Assembly: GCA_016650445.1 (NCBI GenBank)
Contig: JAENVS010000022.1
Coordinates: forward strand, 103,672-167,671
Length of the DNA: 64,000 nucleotides
Direction: 5' to 3'
Source of the DNA: Frankiaceae bacterium
Lineage (GTDB): Bacteria; Actinomycetota; Actinomycetes; Mycobacteriales; SCTD01
Under the pieces are notes generated by a model that had not been told where the DNA came from, did not search any database, and saw only the letters and a list, made by a program, of their open reading frames with translations. Below are positions 1 through 13,322 of the stretch, one piece after another. The translations under genes were made by a program, and so were the position numbers. The stretch's first letter is position 1, and each line of letters opens with the position of its first letter.

Positions 1-815
1 AGGACGCTCTCGACGAAGAAGGTCACGCGCTGAAAGCGCTCGAAGGAGCTCTCCTGCTCGTCGAGCAGGCGGTGAAAGAAGCTGCTGCTCTGCAGGTACA
101 GACCGCTGAACGTGCCGGGATGCGACCGCTGCGCATGCAGCATGGCCAGCCCACCCAGGCTCGCGCCCATGCCGAGCGTGACCGACGTCGGTGCGACCTT
201 GTGCAGCGCCGGCACCAGCCCGAGCGCCAATGCGCGGGAGTACGGCGCCGACGCGGCGTAGCTCTCATTGCGGCCGACCGGAGCGAGCAGGGCGGCCCGC
301 ATCGGAGGCAGCCGACCCTCGTCGACCATCGCGTCCAGGAACAACGTGAGCGACGAGAGCGCGTCGTACTCAGGCCCGTCGTGGACGACCAGGAGCGGAA
401 GCTCGTCGTCGTCCGCGCTCCCGTGCGACGACCACAGGATCGCGGGCACAGCCTCGTCGAGGGCGCGAGTGGGCAGCGCGAGCTCCCCCCGTGCTCCCCG
501 CGGCGGGTCCGCGTCGAGCCACTTCGGAGCGAAGTACCCCGGCATCTCGAGCACCGACTTGTCGCCGAACGCGCCGCCGACCCGACGGGGGTTGGCAGGG
601 TCGCAGATCCACTCGCTGCCGCCGCCCTCGAACTGGATCTCGAAGGAGTACTCCATGCGGTCGACGTCGGGCCGAGGCACCGTCAGGACCCAGTCGTCGC
701 CGGCGCGCGCGAAGCCGAGCAGCTCCCCGGGCAGCCGGACGTCCTGCTGCAGACGGACGCCGCGCAGGTGTCGCTCAGGGTCCGGCATCCGGAAGGTGAG
801 CGAGTCGGCGGTCAT
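1..815 (-). CDS. Enterochelin esterase-like alpha/beta hydrolase (3' end outside window)
   Basis: The frame is open from an ATG at 815 to the window edge, so at least 271 residues are present and the C-terminus is missing. The N-terminal ~100 residues look like the beta-sandwich that precedes the hydrolase fold in enterochelin esterase/esterase D family proteins. The nucleophile elbow is visible as GMGASLGGL (G-x-S-x-G) at about residue 218, preceded by a strand LLVVHDGPEY. The catalytic Asp/His would lie beyond the edge. No signal peptide is visible, so it is probably cytoplasmic. It starts 12 bp after the CBS-domain gene and probably shares its transcript. Substrate unknown; siderophore-ester hydrolysis is only one option in this family. 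Confidence 0.85.
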   Translation of the reverse strand, partial: MTADSLTFRMPDPERHLRGVRLQQDVRLPGELLGFARAGDDWVLTVPRPDVDRMEYSFEIQFEGGGSEWICDPANPRRVGGAFGDKSVLEMPGYFAPKWLDADPPRGARGELALPTRALDEAVPAILWSSHGSADDDELPLLVVHDGPEYDALSSLTLFLDAMVDEGRLPPMRAALLAPVGRNESYAASAPYSRALALGLVPALHKVAPTSVTLGMGASLGGLAMLHAQRSHPGTFSGLYLQSSSFFHRLLDEQESSFERFQRVTFFVESV

Positions 816-827
816 GGCGCCGAAACC

Positions 828-1217
828 CTACGTGGTGGGTCCTCCGCGCTCGGTCCACGCCCGCAGCACATCCCGCACCGACAGCACGCCGACCACCTCG
901 TCGCCCTCGCAGACGACGAGGTGACGGAAGCCACCGGAGACCATCGCCTGGGCGGCCTGCAGCAGAGGCCAGTCGGGCGCGGCAACCACGGCGTCCTTCG
1001 TGAGGTGAGAGGACGCCGGCTCGGTGTCGGGGTCCTGCCCAAACGCGATGGCCTCGAGCATGTCCCGTTCGGTGAGGATCCCGGGCCCGTCGGCGTCGGG
1101 GTCGTGCACAACGGCAGCGCCGACCTTGCGCGCCGCCATGACCTTGGCGACCTGACGCATGGTGTGGGTCGGTCCGACGGTCACGACGGCCGGGGACATC
1201 ACGTCACGGACAAACAT
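828..1217 (-). CDS. Two-CBS-domain protein
   Basis: 129 residues consisting almost entirely of a CBS pair: first domain about residues 1-60 (starts MFVRDVMSPAVVTVGP), second about 65-125 (VVGVLSVRDVLRAW at the end). Such pairs bind adenosyl ligands (AMP, ATP, SAM) and usually regulate partner proteins. No catalytic or membrane segment is present. A clear Shine-Dalgarno (AAGGAG, 5 nt spacing) supports the ATG at 1217. A TAGTGT box at about 1240 could be its own -10 element. It lies 53 bp downstream of ilvE in the same direction. Ligand and partner are unknown. Confidence 0.88.
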   Translation of the reverse strand: MFVRDVMSPAVVTVGPTHTMRQVAKVMAARKVGAAVVHDPDADGPGILTERDMLEAIAFGQDPDTEPASSHLTKDAVVAAPDWPLLQAAQAMVSGGFRHLVVCEGDEVVGVLSVRDVLRAWTERGGPTT

Positions 1218-1270
1218 CCAGTCTCCTTCTGCGGGTGCCCGACACTAGACCCGATCAGACGACGCCGGGC

Positions 1271-2350
1271 TCAGACAACTTTGTGCAGCCAGCCGTGGGT
1301 GTCCGGGCGCCGCCCGTACTGGATGTCGAGCAGAGCCGTCCGCAGCTCGGTCGTGACTGCGCCCGGCTGACCGTCGCCTGCGACCGCTTCGCCACCTGGC
1401 CAGCGCAACGCCCCGATGGGCGTGATGACCGCCGCCGTCCCGCAGGCGAAGGCCTCGACGACTGACCCGTCCGTTGCGCCCTTGCGCCACTCGTCGACGT
1501 CGACCGGCCGCTCCTCGACGGTGTAGCCGAGCTCCCTCGCGAGCGTGATGACGGAGTCTCGAGTGACGCCCTCGAGGATCGTGCCGCCGAGCGGCGGCGT
1601 GAGCAGCGTCCTGTCGTCCTGCACCAGGAAGACGTTCATGCCGCCGAGCTCCTCGAGCCAGCGGTGCTCGACGGCGTCGAGGAAGACCACCTGGTCGCAG
1701 CCGTTGTCGATCGCCTCCTGCTGCGCGACCAGTGAGCTCGCGTAGTTGCCGCCGGTCTTCGCCGCCCCGGTGCCGCCGGGGGCGGCGCGGACGTACTCCT
1801 GCGACAGCCACAGCGAGACCGGTCGCAGCGGTCCGGAGAAGTAGTTGCCGGCCGGCGACGCGATGAGCAGGAACCGGGCCGAGTCCGACGGGCGGACGCC
1901 GAGGCCGACCTCGTCGGCGTACATGAACGGTCGCAGGTAGAGCGACGTGCCCTCGCCGTCCGGCACCCAGTCGCGGTCGGTGCGGACCAGCAGCTCGCAC
2001 GCGGCGACGAACGCGTCCTCCGGGAAGGGCGGCAGCGCCAGTCGCGCGCATGAGCGCACCATCCGGGCCGCGTTGCGATCGGGCCTGAACATCGCGATGC
2101 CACCGTCAGGCTGGAGGTACGCCTTGAGGCCCTCGAAGACCTCCTGCGCGTAGTGGAGGACGACAGACGCCGGATCGAGGGTCAACGGCGCGTACGGCGT
2201 CAGGCAGGCGTCGAACCAGCCGCGCTCCCGGGTCCACTGGGCGCTGACCATGTGATCTGTGAAAACCCGGCCGAACGCCGGGTTGGCGAGCACACCGGCT
2301 CGCGTCTCGGCATCCACCGGCGTCCCGGTCGGCTGCAGGTCGAACTCCAC
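1271..2350 (-). CDS. ilvE: Branched-chain amino acid aminotransferase
   Basis: PLP-dependent fold-type IV transaminase that interconverts Leu, Ile and Val with their 2-oxo acids, the last step of branched-chain amino acid synthesis. 359 residues, the usual size. The PLP lysine is K198 in GAAKTGGNYA. Other family motifs are VFEGLKAY near residue 72 and LYLRPFMYA near 138. I chose GTG 2350 because an AGAGGG Shine-Dalgarno sits 6 nt upstream; GTG 2356 is also in frame. It lies downstream of leuA-leuB on the same strand, separated by a membrane protein gene, and completes the leucine branch. Confidence 0.96.
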   Translation of the reverse strand: MEFDLQPTGTPVDAETRAGVLANPAFGRVFTDHMVSAQWTRERGWFDACLTPYAPLTLDPASVVLHYAQEVFEGLKAYLQPDGGIAMFRPDRNAARMVRSCARLALPPFPEDAFVAACELLVRTDRDWVPDGEGTSLYLRPFMYADEVGLGVRPSDSARFLLIASPAGNYFSGPLRPVSLWLSQEYVRAAPGGTGAAKTGGNYASSLVAQQEAIDNGCDQVVFLDAVEHRWLEELGGMNVFLVQDDRTLLTPPLGGTILEGVTRDSVITLARELGYTVEERPVDVDEWRKGATDGSVVEAFACGTAAVITPIGALRWPGGEAVAGDGQPGAVTTELRTALLDIQYGRRPDTHGWLHKVV

Positions 2351-2412
2351 TGCCACCCCTCTCGTCGCCCTCCACGGTATCCGCCGGTGGCGGCAGCGGG
2401 GACGCCAGCGGG

Positions 2413-3096
2413 TTAGACCGGCGCGGGCTCGTCGAACCGACGCAGCTGCACGCCCGACGCGATCAGCCAGACCGTGACCAGCAGCGAGCCGACCAGGAAG
2501 ACGAGGTTGAGTGCGGCCTGGTCTTCCATCAGCAGGTTGGCCACCCCGACGAACGCGCAGATGAGCCCACCGACGATCCCGACGCCGGCGAGCCAGGTCG
2601 AGAAGCGCCGTGCCTGCAGCATGGCGACACCGATCAGCAGCGGCGCGAGCCCAAGCAGCAGCAGCGTCCACGTCGAGAACAGGCTGGAGTTGGCCTTGTC
2701 CAAAGCCTCCGTCGCCCAGTAGGCGCCCTGCTGGTTCTGCTCGTCGGCGCCGGCGAAGATGCGCGCCATCTGCCGGGCGCCGAACAGCGAAAGGCTGTTC
2801 TGCGCGAGGGCGATGGCTCCACCCGCGGCGACGGCCGCGCCGCCGAGCCAGGCGGCATCATTGCCGCGGCCGCCGCGCAGCGAAGCGGCGATGGCCAGGA
2901 TGCCGATCGTCGTGAGCGCGAAGGCCAGGATCAGAACCAGACCGGCCGGGACCAAGCGATCGCTGGCCGCAACGGCTCGGTAGACCTCGACGTTGTCATC
3001 CTGGTTGAAGCGTGGCGAAAGCAGGTTGCCGATGAGGGCGACCACACCGCCCGCGATGGCGCACGCAGATCCAACGGGACGAGACAAGCCGCTCAT
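2413..3096 (-). CDS. Six-helix membrane protein of unknown function
   Basis: 227 residues with about six hydrophobic segments (approximately 8-28, 50-72, 82-102, 140-160, 168-190, 195-215) and short polar loops, resembling the DUF4386-type integral membrane proteins. No catalytic motif is recognisable. The ATG at 3096 has a GGAGG Shine-Dalgarno 4-5 nt upstream. It sits between leuB (30 bp upstream) and ilvE (62 bp downstream) on the same strand and is probably co-transcribed, but nothing in the protein shows a link to leucine metabolism. Confidence 0.82.
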   Translation of the reverse strand: MSGLSRPVGSACAIAGGVVALIGNLLSPRFNQDDNVEVYRAVAASDRLVPAGLVLILAFALTTIGILAIAASLRGGRGNDAAWLGGAAVAAGGAIALAQNSLSLFGARQMARIFAGADEQNQQGAYWATEALDKANSSLFSTWTLLLLGLAPLLIGVAMLQARRFSTWLAGVGIVGGLICAFVGVANLLMEDQAALNLVFLVGSLLVTVWLIASGVQLRRFDEPAPV

Positions 3097-3126
3097 GGCG
3101 CCTCCAACGCGTGGGTGCGGCGCAGG

Positions 3127-5947
<2,821 letters not shown>

Positions 5948-5956
5948 GCGGTCACC

Positions 5957-7336
5957 CTACCCGGCGCGGACTGTCACCGCGTTCGACATCGTGCTCTTGT
6001 TGCCGGCGGCGTCGTACGCGTCGACCTGGAACGTGTAGGACTGCCCGTTCTTCAGGCCCTTCACGGTGTGCGACGTAGCGGCGGTCGTCGCGACCAGCGC
6101 ACCGCTGCGGTAGACGTGGTAGCCCGTCACGCCGACGTCGTCGCTTGACCCGGTCCAGGACAGCTGGACGGACCTCGAGGTCCCCGTGCCGCGCAGCACA
6201 GGGGCGGTCGGTGGCGTCGTGTCCGCCGCCGGCGGGGGGACAGGCGTCCCCCCGATCCGGGCGGCGACGTCCTTGCGGAGCTGCGGCAGCGTTGCGTAGA
6301 ACGCGCCGCCCGGGCACTCGGTCGAGCCGTAGTCGCGGTGGCCCCCGATGTTGGCGGTGGTGATCGACGCACCGCTGCTGGGGTTGACGAACGACGACGT
6401 CGCCAGCGGGTCGATGCCGTTGCGGTCCGCCTCCCACGCGAGCACGTCGACCAACGCGCTTCGGGCGGCGGGTGTCGCGTCCTGCGACGTGAGGGTGCCG
6501 AGCAAAGCGACCCCGACTGTGCCGCTGTTCCAGCCCGAGGCGTGCGCACCGGTGACACCACGACCCGCGGCGTCGTCGCCGCTCGGTGAGACGCCGGCGT
6601 CATACGTGCGGGCGTGCCGGCCCTCGTAGACCTTGCCGGTCTCGTCGACGAGGAAGTTGTAGCCGATGTCGCCCCAGCCCTGCGTGACGCAGTGGTAGTA
6701 GTAGATCGACCGGATGCGCGACTGCACAGCAGCGGGGTCGGTCTCGCCGTTGGGCGTGTCGGTGTGGTGCACGATCAGCTTCCTCGTGGCGTAGAACGCG
6801 GGCGGCCAGATCTCCTTACCGGTGCTGTCGTAGCGCAGGCTCTCGTCGGCCCCCCACGCCGACCGCGCGATCACCGTCGGCTGCGCGACGGCCGCCGAGG
6901 CCGCCGCGGGAACACGGTGCCGGGTCACCGTCCGGGCGCCGTCGGCCATGCCGAGCACCCAGACGCGGGCGAGCACCCGGTCGCTGACGACGCGGACAAC
7001 CGTCGCGCCGCCGGCACTGCGGACGGCACCGTACGTCGTCCCGTTGTGCCGCTGCTCCCCCACCTCATCGCGGCCGGCGTCCACGGCCGGACCGAAGCGC
7101 ACCCCGTCCCGGCTGAACGACAGCGTCACGCGGGCCGCCGGGGCGCCACGCCAGTAGGCCGCCACGTCGGTCGCGACGGACGGCAGTCGCAGCACGACCG
7201 ACCGCACGCCGGAGGCGCTGGCGGTGTGCGCGTCGGTGCGGACGGTCACCGAGCTCGCGTAGGCGGTCGGGGTGGCCACGAGCAGCCAGGTCAGCGGCGC
7301 GGTGGCGGCGAGCAGGACGGCGATACGACGGAGCAC
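5957..7336 (-). CDS. Secreted N-acetylmuramoyl-L-alanine amidase with fibronectin III domain
   Basis: 459 residues. A Sec signal peptide (about 1-27, ending AYA) precedes a ~130-residue beta-rich segment, an amidase_2/PGRP-type domain (about 155-350) and a C-terminal fibronectin type III domain (about 374-458). Probable zinc ligands are H190 in IVHHTDTP, H333 in GGHRDYG and C341 in STECPGG. The enzyme would cleave the amide bond between muramic acid and L-Ala in peptidoglycan outside the cell. GTG/ATG alternatives are not needed: the ATG start gives a complete signal peptide. It is the next gene upstream of the leuA leader on the same strand. Confidence 0.93.
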   Translation of the reverse strand: MLRRIAVLLAATAPLTWLLVATPTAYASSVTVRTDAHTASASGVRSVVLRLPSVATDVAAYWRGAPAARVTLSFSRDGVRFGPAVDAGRDEVGEQRHNGTTYGAVRSAGGATVVRVVSDRVLARVWVLGMADGARTVTRHRVPAAASAAVAQPTVIARSAWGADESLRYDSTGKEIWPPAFYATRKLIVHHTDTPNGETDPAAVQSRIRSIYYYHCVTQGWGDIGYNFLVDETGKVYEGRHARTYDAGVSPSGDDAAGRGVTGAHASGWNSGTVGVALLGTLTSQDATPAARSALVDVLAWEADRNGIDPLATSSFVNPSSGASITTANIGGHRDYGSTECPGGAFYATLPQLRKDVAARIGGTPVPPPAADTTPPTAPVLRGTGTSRSVQLSWTGSSDDVGVTGYHVYRSGALVATTAATSHTVKGLKNGQSYTFQVDAYDAAGNKSTMSNAVTVRAG

Positions 7337-7417
7337 GGGGGTCCTCGGTGTCGGCAGGCTGGGGCTGTCGCCGCAGTGTCCAGTACATCCCGCTCTGACC
7401 GCTATGGCCCGGAGTGA

Positions 7418-8266
7418 CTACTTCTGCAGGAACTCCCGGACCACGTCGACGAACGCGGCCGGCTCGTCGACCCACGGGAAGTGGCCGGCACCAGGCAGGA
7501 CGACGGTCTGCGCCGACGGGAAGGACGCCGCGACGTCGCGGGCCGCCGCGATCCCGGTCAGGGCATCGCGCTCCCCCGCAACGACGAGCACCGGCGCGCG
7601 GACCTCCTGTAGCCCGGCCAGCAGAGCGCCGACGTCGACGTCTTGTTCGTTGACCGGGCCGAAGCCGAGCTCGGCGCGCTTGCTCACCTGCCTGTCCGCC
7701 GTGGCGGCGTGGGCCTGCGCGCGCTCGTCCCACCTGCCGTAGAGGAACGGCCGGGCGGCCCTCCACAGCGTCTGCTGCTGCGACGGGGGCGCCGTCTCGA
7801 GGGCGTCGAGCGCCTCGCGCGCGTCGGCGTACCAGGGCTCACCGGCCCGGGCAGCGACGAGCTCGTCGACGTCGGTGCGGTCGCTGCCCTGCAACCGGCC
7901 ACTCGGGGTCACGAGGACCAGCGACGAGACCCGGTCGGGGTGCGCGGACGCCCACGCCTGCGCGACGATCGTGCCCGCGGAGTGCGCGAGGACGTCGGCT
8001 GCGTCGAGCGCAAGGTGCACGCGCAGCGCCTCGACGTCGTCGGCGAGCCGGTCGAAGCGCAGCGTCGTCGGGTCAGCCGGCACCTCGCTGCGACCGGTCG
8101 CGCGCGCGTCGAGCATGACCAGCGTGCGATCGGTGGACAGGCCGCCGAGGTCCTCGAGGTAGGCCGCTGCCCGTCCCGGCCCGCCGGGCAGGCAGATCAA
8201 AGGCGGGCCTTCGCCGACCTCGGCGTACGAGAGCTTCGTGCCGTCGTACGACGCGAAGGTGCTCAG
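7418..8266 (-). CDS. Alpha/beta hydrolase, proline iminopeptidase-like (S33)
   Basis: Catalytic triad visible: serine in LAHSAGTIVAQ, aspartate in VVAGERDALTG, histidine in LPGAGHFPWVDEP. The oxyanion region CLPGGPGR resembles the HGGPG motif of S33 peptidases. The first in-frame ATG/GTG/TTG is a TTG at 8200, but that would remove the typical first two strands (STFASYDGTKLSYAEVGEG). No other conventional start lies further upstream in frame; a CTG at 8266 overlaps the serA stop (CTGA) and restores a normal N-terminus. I therefore place the start there, with 282 residues, tentatively. Cytoplasmic; substrate unknown. Confidence 0.85.
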   Translation of the reverse strand: MSTFASYDGTKLSYAEVGEGPPLICLPGGPGRAAAYLEDLGGLSTDRTLVMLDARATGRSEVPADPTTLRFDRLADDVEALRVHLALDAADVLAHSAGTIVAQAWASAHPDRVSSLVLVTPSGRLQGSDRTDVDELVAARAGEPWYADAREALDALETAPPSQQQTLWRAARPFLYGRWDERAQAHAATADRQVSKRAELGFGPVNEQDVDVGALLAGLQEVRAPVLVVAGERDALTGIAAARDVAASFPSAQTVVLPGAGHFPWVDEPAAFVDVVREFLQK

Positions 8267-9852
8267 ACCAGATCCACGGAGCGGGCCGAGGTCGCGCCGA
8301 TGGCGGTCGCGATGTCGTCGAGGACATCACCGGGAACGGCGCTGTCGACGGTGAGCGCCATGAGGGCGTCGCCGCCCTGCGAGGTACGGCTCACCTGAGC
8401 GCCGGCGATGTTGACACCGGCCGCGCCGAGCGCAGCCCCTACCCGGCCGACGATGCCGGGCTGGTCGGCGTACCGGAAGAAGAGCAGGTGGTCGGCGGCG
8501 AGCAGGTCGACGTCGAACCCGTCCACCTCGGTCAGCTTCTCGACCTGACGGGTGCCGCTCAGCGTGCCGGAGACCGACACCGTCTCGCCGGTGGGCAGGA
8601 CACCGCGCACGGTGAGCAAGTTGCGGTAGTCCGGGCTCTCGGCGTTCTTCGTCAGCGACACCTGCACACCACGCTCAGCCGCCAGCGCTGGCGCGTTGAC
8701 GAACGTGACGGACTCCTCGACGACGTCGGCGAAGACGCCCTTGAGCGCAGCGAGCTGAAGGACCGACACGTCGTGCGCGGCGATCTCGCCACGGACCTCG
8801 ACCTCGAGCGTCGAGGCGACGTGACCGGCCAGCGCCGTGAACACCCGCCCCAGCTTCTCCACGAGGGGCAGGGCGGGACGCAGCTCGGCTACGACGGACC
8901 CCCCGGCTTGGACGTTGACCGCGTCCGGGACGAAATCACCCTCCAGCGCGAGCTTCACGGAGCGGGCGACGGCGATGCCGGCCTTGTCCTGCGCTTCGTG
9001 CGTGGACGCACCGAGATGCGGCGTGACGACGACGTTGTCGAACTCGAAGAGCGGCGACTCGGTAGTCGGCTCCGTGGCGAAGACGTCGATCCCGGCGCCG
9101 GCGACGTGGCCGCTCTTCAGCGCCTGGGCGAGCGCGTGCTCGTCGATGAGCCCGCCACGCGCGGCGTTGACGATGCGGACGCCCGGCTTGCACAGGGCCA
9201 GCTCCCGCTCACCGATCATTCCGATGGTCTCGGGCGTCTTGACGGTGTGGAGCGAGATGAAGTCGCTCTGTGCCAGGAGCTCGTCGAGCGAGACCAGCTG
9301 CACACCGATCTGGTTGGCGCGGGCCGGCGCGACATAGGGATCGAACGCGATCAGTCGCACGCCGAAGGCGCTCATCCGCTGGGCGAACAGGACACCGACG
9401 CGACCGAGTCCGATGACGCCGACCGTCTTGTCGGCGATCTCGACGCCGGTCCACTTGCTGCGCTGCCAGCTGCCGGCCTTCAGCGCCGAGGCAGCCGGGG
9501 CGATGTTGCGGGCGCAGGCCAGAAGAAGGGCCACGGCGTGCTCGGCAGTCGTGACGATGTTGGACTGCGGGGCGTTGACGACCATGACGCCGCGGGCGGT
9601 GGCGGCGGGTACGTCGACGTTGTCCAGCCCGATGCCGGCCCGGGCGATCACCTTGAGTCGAGGCGCCGCGGCCAGCGCCTCGTCGTCGATCTGGGTCGCG
9701 CTGCGGATGAGCACGGCATCGGCCTCCGCCAGCGCCGGCAGCAGCTGACTGCGGTCGGCACCGTCGACATGGCGGATGTCGAAGCCGTCGCCGAGAACGG
9801 CGAGAACGGACGGGGCGAGCTCCTCGGCGATGAGCACGACGGGCTGGTTCAC
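8263..9852 (-). CDS. serA: D-3-phosphoglycerate dehydrogenase
   Basis: First step of serine synthesis, oxidising 3-phosphoglycerate with NAD+. 529 residues, the long actinobacterial form: a catalytic/NAD domain pair (GVIGLGRVGVLFAQR nucleotide-binding loop, NAARGGLID arginine, VVTPHLGAST histidine), an intervening allosteric substrate-binding domain, and a C-terminal ACT domain (about 455-529, DQPGIVGRVGAALG) that usually binds serine for feedback control. GTG 9852 is supported by GAGGA 8 nt upstream. A TAGACT box on the minus strand at 9930-9935 could be its -10 element. Divergent from the metallopeptidase-like gene. Confidence 0.97.
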   Translation of the reverse strand: MNQPVVLIAEELAPSVLAVLGDGFDIRHVDGADRSQLLPALAEADAVLIRSATQIDDEALAAAPRLKVIARAGIGLDNVDVPAATARGVMVVNAPQSNIVTTAEHAVALLLACARNIAPAASALKAGSWQRSKWTGVEIADKTVGVIGLGRVGVLFAQRMSAFGVRLIAFDPYVAPARANQIGVQLVSLDELLAQSDFISLHTVKTPETIGMIGERELALCKPGVRIVNAARGGLIDEHALAQALKSGHVAGAGIDVFATEPTTESPLFEFDNVVVTPHLGASTHEAQDKAGIAVARSVKLALEGDFVPDAVNVQAGGSVVAELRPALPLVEKLGRVFTALAGHVASTLEVEVRGEIAAHDVSVLQLAALKGVFADVVEESVTFVNAPALAAERGVQVSLTKNAESPDYRNLLTVRGVLPTGETVSVSGTLSGTRQVEKLTEVDGFDVDLLAADHLLFFRYADQPGIVGRVGAALGAAGVNIAGAQVSRTSQGGDALMALTVDSAVPGDVLDDIATAIGATSARSVDLV

Positions 9853-10030
9853 AGGAGAGTCCTCGGCGGATCGACGGCTGGCGAACGGGACCCTGGGGGG
9901 CACGTCGTTGTGCTCCGTCGGAGCGTCCCAGTCTACGGGCGCAGCCGCGACCGACCCGCCGCGAGCACGTCCTGTCACTATGAAGCCCGTCACTGCCGTC
10001 CCCCTGCGGCAGGAACACCCTGGAGTGCGT

Positions 10031-12274
10031 GTGCGCGTCACCCTGCCGGTCCGATCGATCGCCGCGGCCATCCTTGCCGCGGCCCTGGTGGGCTCCGGTG
10101 CGGTGGGCGCACAGCCGGCGGCAGCGCAGGCCGCGTCGCAGACGATGGTCAAGCTCCCGCCGGTCCAGCTGCTGCGCAGCGCGGCGCCACAGCCCGGCGC
10201 GGCTGCCACCGGCCAGGCCCGGCTGCAGCGGCGCTCAGCGGCCGTCACGCGGCCGCCGATCTCCACCTGGAACGTCACCTACACCGGGTTCACCCCGGAA
10301 GCCCATGCTGCCTTCCAGGCCGCGGTCGACACCTGGGCGGGCCTGGTGGCCTCCGACGTCCCGATCAACGTCTGCGCGACGTTCAAGGACCTCGGCGGCG
10401 AGGGAGTCCTCGGCCAGGCCGGGCCCAGCGACTTCGTCTCGCTGCGGCGAGATGGCAACGGCGGCACCGGCCGCACCTACTACCCGCTGGCTCTGGCCAA
10501 CGCGCTCACGCGCACCGACCTGTCACCACCGACTGACAGCGCAGACCCGTGCTCGGGCGCGGACATCTCGGCCGACTTCAGCAGCACCGAGCCCTGCGTC
10601 TACTACGGCACCGACGGCGCACCTCCGGCGAGGTGCACGGACAACGGCGGGGCGACCGGCTACGTCGACTTCCAGACGATCGTGCTGCACGAGCTGGGAC
10701 ACGGGCTCGGCTTCCTCGGCTCGGCCGACGTCGAGAGCGGCTTCGGCTACTTCGGCACCAGGGAGCAACCCGACCCCACGATCTACGACCGGTTCGTCGC
10801 GCAGTCGGCCGGCGCCGTGCAGGGCAAGCGCATCACGAGCTACACCAGCGGCACGACGGCGCTGGGTACCGCGCTGACGAGCGACGCGCTGTACTGGGAT
10901 GGTCCTGCCGGCAAGGCCGCCAACCGGGGGCGCCCGGTCCGGCTCTACGCGCCCGGCACGTTCGCCCCGGCGAGCAGCTTCAGCCACCTCTACGACACGG
11001 ACTTCCCTGCGGGTAACCGCGACGCCCTGATGACCCCCTTCATCGGCGACGGCGAGGTCGTGCACGAGCCCGGCGAGGTCGTGCTGGGGATGTTCGGCGA
11101 CACGGGCTGGGCAGTCCCGCAGCCGCCCGGCGTGCGCTACACGCCCGTCGAACCGGTGCGCATCATGGACACCCGCAACGGCACCGGCGGGCTGTTCGGC
11201 CGCCTCGGCACGGGTCGCACCGTGGACCTGTCGGTCGTCGGGGGCTCGACCGGCGTGCCGACGTCCGCGACTGCCGTCGTCCTGAACGTGACGGGAGTGG
11301 GGCCGGCCACCTCGACCGATCTGCGCATCTACCCGACCCCCACGTCCGGCTCGGCCCAACCGCTCGTGAGCAACCTCAACCTGCGACCGGGGGCGATCAG
11401 GGCCAACCTCGTGACCGTCCCCGTGGGCGACAACGGGCGGGTCCGCATCCTCAACAGCGGCGGCGCGCCGCACGTGCTCGCGGACGTCCAGGGCTGGTAT
11501 GGCCCGACGGGCGGTGCGGCCTACGAGCCGACGTCGCCGGTGCGGCTGCTCGACACCCGTGACGGCACCGGCGGGGTGCCGGTCGCCCCGGTCCAGGCAG
11601 GCGGCACCCTCGACCTGACCGTGACGGGCGGCCCCCGCGGCGTACCAGGCACCGCCGTGGCCGTCGTGCTGACCGTCACCGCGGTCAACGCCGCGGCGAC
11701 CACGGACGTCCGCGTCTACCCGACGCCGTCCGACGCGACGGCAGGCCCTCCGGAGGTCAGCAACATCAACCTCGGGGCGCGCCAGATCGTCCCCAACCTG
11801 GTGATCGCGAAAGTGGGAGCCGGCGGCGCCGTGCGGCTGAGGAACAGCGCCGGCCAGGTCGACCTGCTGGCCGACCTGGCGGGCTGGTTCGACGCCGGAC
11901 CCGACGGGGCGCTCTTCCACGTCCTCGCGCCCCAGCGGGTGCTGGACACGCGGACCCAGGTCGTGAAGCGGCTGTCGGCCGGCCAGACGCGGGACGTGCC
12001 GATCGCCGGCGTCGCCGGCGTGCCGTCGACGGGTGCCGAGGCCGTCGTGGTCAACCTCACGGGCGTCGACGCGAGCCAGACGACCGACGTGGCCGTCTAC
12101 CCGACCCCGAACGACTCCAGCTTCCCGCTGGCGTCCAACCTGAACCTGCTCACGCACGAGACCGCGGCAGACCTCGCGGTCGTCGCCACCGGGCTCGGCG
12201 GGCAGGTCCGACTGCGCAACAGCACCGGTGACGTCGGCATCGTGCTCGACGTCACCGGCTGGTTCGGGCCCTAG
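10031..12274 (+). CDS. Secreted zinc metallopeptidase-like protein with three LDTR-type repeats
   Basis: About 747 residues. A signal peptide (about 1-34, AVGAQPAAAQA) is followed by a metallopeptidase-like domain with HELGH at residues 220-224 (LHELGHGLGFLGS); a histidine in SSFSHLYD may be the third zinc ligand. The C-terminal half has three ~125-residue repeats, each opening with (P)VRxxDTR and closing with a D-x-x-GW(Y/F) motif (about 11141-11500, 11521-11895, 11920-12271). Such repeats occur in actinobacterial exported proteins and may mediate surface or carbohydrate contact. GTG 10031 has GGAG 5 nt upstream; GTG 10025 and ATG 9980 are alternatives. Substrate unknown. Confidence 0.85.
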   Translation: MRVTLPVRSIAAAILAAALVGSGAVGAQPAAAQAASQTMVKLPPVQLLRSAAPQPGAAATGQARLQRRSAAVTRPPISTWNVTYTGFTPEAHAAFQAAVDTWAGLVASDVPINVCATFKDLGGEGVLGQAGPSDFVSLRRDGNGGTGRTYYPLALANALTRTDLSPPTDSADPCSGADISADFSSTEPCVYYGTDGAPPARCTDNGGATGYVDFQTIVLHELGHGLGFLGSADVESGFGYFGTREQPDPTIYDRFVAQSAGAVQGKRITSYTSGTTALGTALTSDALYWDGPAGKAANRGRPVRLYAPGTFAPASSFSHLYDTDFPAGNRDALMTPFIGDGEVVHEPGEVVLGMFGDTGWAVPQPPGVRYTPVEPVRIMDTRNGTGGLFGRLGTGRTVDLSVVGGSTGVPTSATAVVLNVTGVGPATSTDLRIYPTPTSGSAQPLVSNLNLRPGAIRANLVTVPVGDNGRVRILNSGGAPHVLADVQGWYGPTGGAAYEPTSPVRLLDTRDGTGGVPVAPVQAGGTLDLTVTGGPRGVPGTAVAVVLTVTAVNAAATTDVRVYPTPSDATAGPPEVSNINLGARQIVPNLVIAKVGAGGAVRLRNSAGQVDLLADLAGWFDAGPDGALFHVLAPQRVLDTRTQVVKRLSAGQTRDVPIAGVAGVPSTGAEAVVVNLTGVDASQTTDVAVYPTPNDSSFPLASNLNLLTHETAADLAVVATGLGGQVRLRNSTGDVGIVLDVTGWFGP

Positions 12275-12287
12275 CCGGTCCGTTCGC

Positions 12288-13322
<1,035 letters not shown>

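Noticed and set aside
8488..10536. Long plus-strand frame across serA
   Set aside because: Antisense to serA; amino-acid composition is Arg/Ala/Gly-rich and patternless.
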